Made by a program: the position numbers and the translations under genes. The notes beneath the pieces are model-generated. The model was not told where the DNA came from and ran no database searches. It saw only the letters and a program-made list of their open reading frames with translations. Source: Bacillota bacterium (GTDB taxonomy: Bacteria > Bacillota > Clostridia > Lachnospirales > Lachnospiraceae). Taken from it: a DNA stretch of 64,000 bases. The stretch spans positions 21,004 through 85,003 of the forward strand of contig JAEYJO010000010.1 in assembly GCA_023408815.1 (NCBI GenBank), in the 5' to 3' direction. Position 1 is the first letter of the stretch; every line of letters starts with the position of its first letter. Positions 62,544 through 64,000 of this stretch are shown here, in pieces.

Positions 62544-64000
62544 ATGAACAGGACAAAGAACAACAACGGCAAACGGCTGCTGGCCCTTGGGCTGGCGATG
62601 CTGCTTGGGCTGGGAACACTGCCGCAGACGGTATTGGCGGTGAACGAAAGCCCTCTCATCAGCACAGGCGGCAAGATCACCGCCTTTGAACCGCTGGCGG
62701 ACAGCGTGGCAAACCAAACGGTGCCTCTCGGCACCGCTTTGGAGGATCTAAATCTTCCGGACACCCTGACGGCGACGGTAGAGGCGGAAACCTCCGCAGA
62801 GCAGGCCGCCGGCGATTCCGGCAGCGAGCAGGATCCGGGAACAGCGGTACAGGAGAACACTGCGGACACCCATACGGATACGCAGGACGGCGATTCGGGC
62901 GGTGAGGCTTCCGTCAGCGGCAACAACGTGCCCGGCTCCGCTGCGGACGAACAGCAGAACGGAACACCGTCTGACGCACCGGGTGAAAGAAAAGTAGACG
63001 ACACCGGGGATACGGGCAGCAATGATGGCGTTCCGGCATCCGATAACACCGGCGTCACACAGCAAACAATATCCATAACCGTATTGGAGTGGACTTCGGA
63101 ACCAGAATATGACCCGAATGCCCCTGACACTTACGTTTTTACTCCCGTGCTAGAGGAAGCCTATACACTTGCCGAGGATGCAGCGCTGCCGACTGTCACC
63201 GTGGAGGTCGTGACTCCTGTCTCACCTTTTGCCCGGAGCGCGCAGATACAAGGCGGAACCCCGGACTTTGAATTGTACGGAAGTGTGATTGGCTTTGGCG
63301 GGCATGAGTGGGTAGTCATCGGGTATGACGGAAGCGGCGTTGCAAGCACAAGTGATACCATAACGCTGCTGCTGAAAAACGGCGATGCGGGCGGCGGCTA
63401 CAGCACAACCCAATTCGGAAATACGACGGATTATCTCTATAACATATTTAGCTATAGCGGCGGCGCTTTGGATTCAGCAATGAATGAAGTCTACACTGGC
63501 TTGCCGCAGGGCGAGCGGAAATTGATTTTGCCGCGCAGCGATTTGGATGCCAAGAATAACGGAACCGGTACTGAAACACTCTCGCGTTATGTTTGGCCTT
63601 TGTCTGTAAGTGAGGCAAACCAGTTGCATAACACTGAACTCCAGTATAGTGCTTTCTGGTGGCTGCGCTCGCCCGGCAACCTTGATAACAACGCGGCGTA
63701 CGTCACTTCTGGCGGCACGGTCAATGAGAACGGTTTCGACGTCCTCAACAATCGTGCCGTCCGTCCCGCTTTTAAGCTGGATCTGTCCTCTGTCCTCTTC
63801 ACATCTGCCGCCAGCGGAGCGAGCGCTAAGCCCACGGCAGTGGGCCCATCCTTGTCGGCGGCGGAGCAGCCGGCCGGCGCGGTGAAATTTACGATGTTGG
63901 AGGATGTTACAAGCAACTTGAAGCTGACCTCTTCCACTGCAAGCATCGCCGCAGCACCCGGCGAAACGGTGAACATCAACTACGCCGATGCGGTGACCGG
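62544..64000 (+). CDS. DUF6273-type secreted surface protein, cut by window edge
   Basis: Starts at ATG 62544 (CGGAGG 10 nt upstream) and remains open to the window end, about 485 residues visible. A signal peptide (LLALGLAMLLGLGTLPQTVLA) leads into a Gly/Asp/Ser/Thr-rich linker, then a DUF6273 domain. That domain is recognisable from GHEWVVIGYDGSGV and from WWLRSPGNLDNNAAYVTSGG followed by RPAFKLDL. DUF6273 domains occur in cell-surface proteins of gut Clostridia and their function is unknown. It follows the signalling genes of the GC-rich segment. Confidence 0.8.
   Translation, partial: MNRTKNNNGKRLLALGLAMLLGLGTLPQTVLAVNESPLISTGGKITAFEPLADSVANQTVPLGTALEDLNLPDTLTATVEAETSAEQAAGDSGSEQDPGTAVQENTADTHTDTQDGDSGGEASVSGNNVPGSAADEQQNGTPSDAPGERKVDDTGDTGSNDGVPASDNTGVTQQTISITVLEWTSEPEYDPNAPDTYVFTPVLEEAYTLAEDAALPTVTVEVVTPVSPFARSAQIQGGTPDFELYGSVIGFGGHEWVVIGYDGSGVASTSDTITLLLKNGDAGGGYSTTQFGNTTDYLYNIFSYSGGALDSAMNEVYTGLPQGERKLILPRSDLDAKNNGTGTETLSRYVWPLSVSEANQLHNTELQYSAFWWLRSPGNLDNNAAYVTSGGTVNENGFDVLNNRAVRPAFKLDLSSVLFTSAASGASAKPTAVGPSLSAAEQPAGAVKFTMLEDVTSNLKLTSSTASIAAAPGETVNINYADAVT

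Noticed and set aside
1..64000. CRISPR array, prophage, rRNA operon or intact insertion sequence
   Set aside because: No regularly spaced repeats, phage structural genes, rRNA motifs or complete transposase are visible; only the foldback element and fragments were seen.

Overview
The window looks like a Clostridia chromosome, most likely Lachnospiraceae. The reasons are AGGAGG-type ribosome sites with frequent TTG/GTG starts, YesM/YesN-type two-component systems beside LplABC-type sugar transporters, FecCD/Rbs-type importers, and a spoIIE-like/tilS/hpt/ftsH block. This placement is inference; no 16S gene is present. Base composition is fairly even up to about 58.7 kb and then becomes visibly GC-rich.

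Layout. 0-2.3 kb: a frameshifted AraC regulator and a LysM protein. 2.3-14.4 kb (minus): a glycan locus with a YesM kinase, response regulator, sugar ABC transporter, chemoreceptor, GH127 and GH31. The regulator, the binding protein and the chemoreceptor are each broken by a different lesion, so the locus is probably decaying or poorly sequenced. 14.4-25.3 kb: a second glycan locus (LplB/LplC permeases, two binding lipoproteins, GH43, GH42) with a divergent membrane-bound AraC regulator. 25.3-30.8 kb: a siderophore/heme-type ABC importer with an FMN-binding lipoprotein and a divergent AraC regulator; GTTAG-N6-CTAAC palindromes lie on both sides of the shared promoter region. 30.8-42.1 kb: an Rbs-type importer with DhaK/DhaL kinase, a SIS protein and a TIM-barrel isomerase. 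Upstream are a response regulator, a sensor-poor histidine kinase and a degenerate ABC ATPase that has lost its catalytic motifs. 42-50.4 kb: a patchwork of small regulators and transporters (double-MerR regulator with ABC exporter, GIY-YIG and DUF pair, two TetR units, AraC-GyrI regulator, kinase remnant, BrnQ). 50.5-50.8 kb: tRNA-Leu and tRNA-Tyr. 50.8-58.6 kb: GH13 amylase, FtsH, Hpt, TilS and a SpoIIE-like phosphatase without its membrane domain. 58.9-64 kb: a GC-rich segment with a 7TM histidine kinase and OmpR regulator, a 221-bp foldback element, a receiver-only protein and the start of a DUF6273 surface protein cut by the window edge.

How it works together: the first two loci would import and debranch plant arabinogalactan or xyloglucan-type oligosaccharides. 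The third takes up an iron chelate. The fourth probably imports a short sugar or polyol, phosphorylates a ketose and isomerises it. The strongest candidate for something undescribed is the pseudo-ABC ATPase in the two-component operon at 38.0-42.0 kb. Next are the foldback element at 61.6 kb and the multi-lesion decay of the 0.3-12.5 kb locus.
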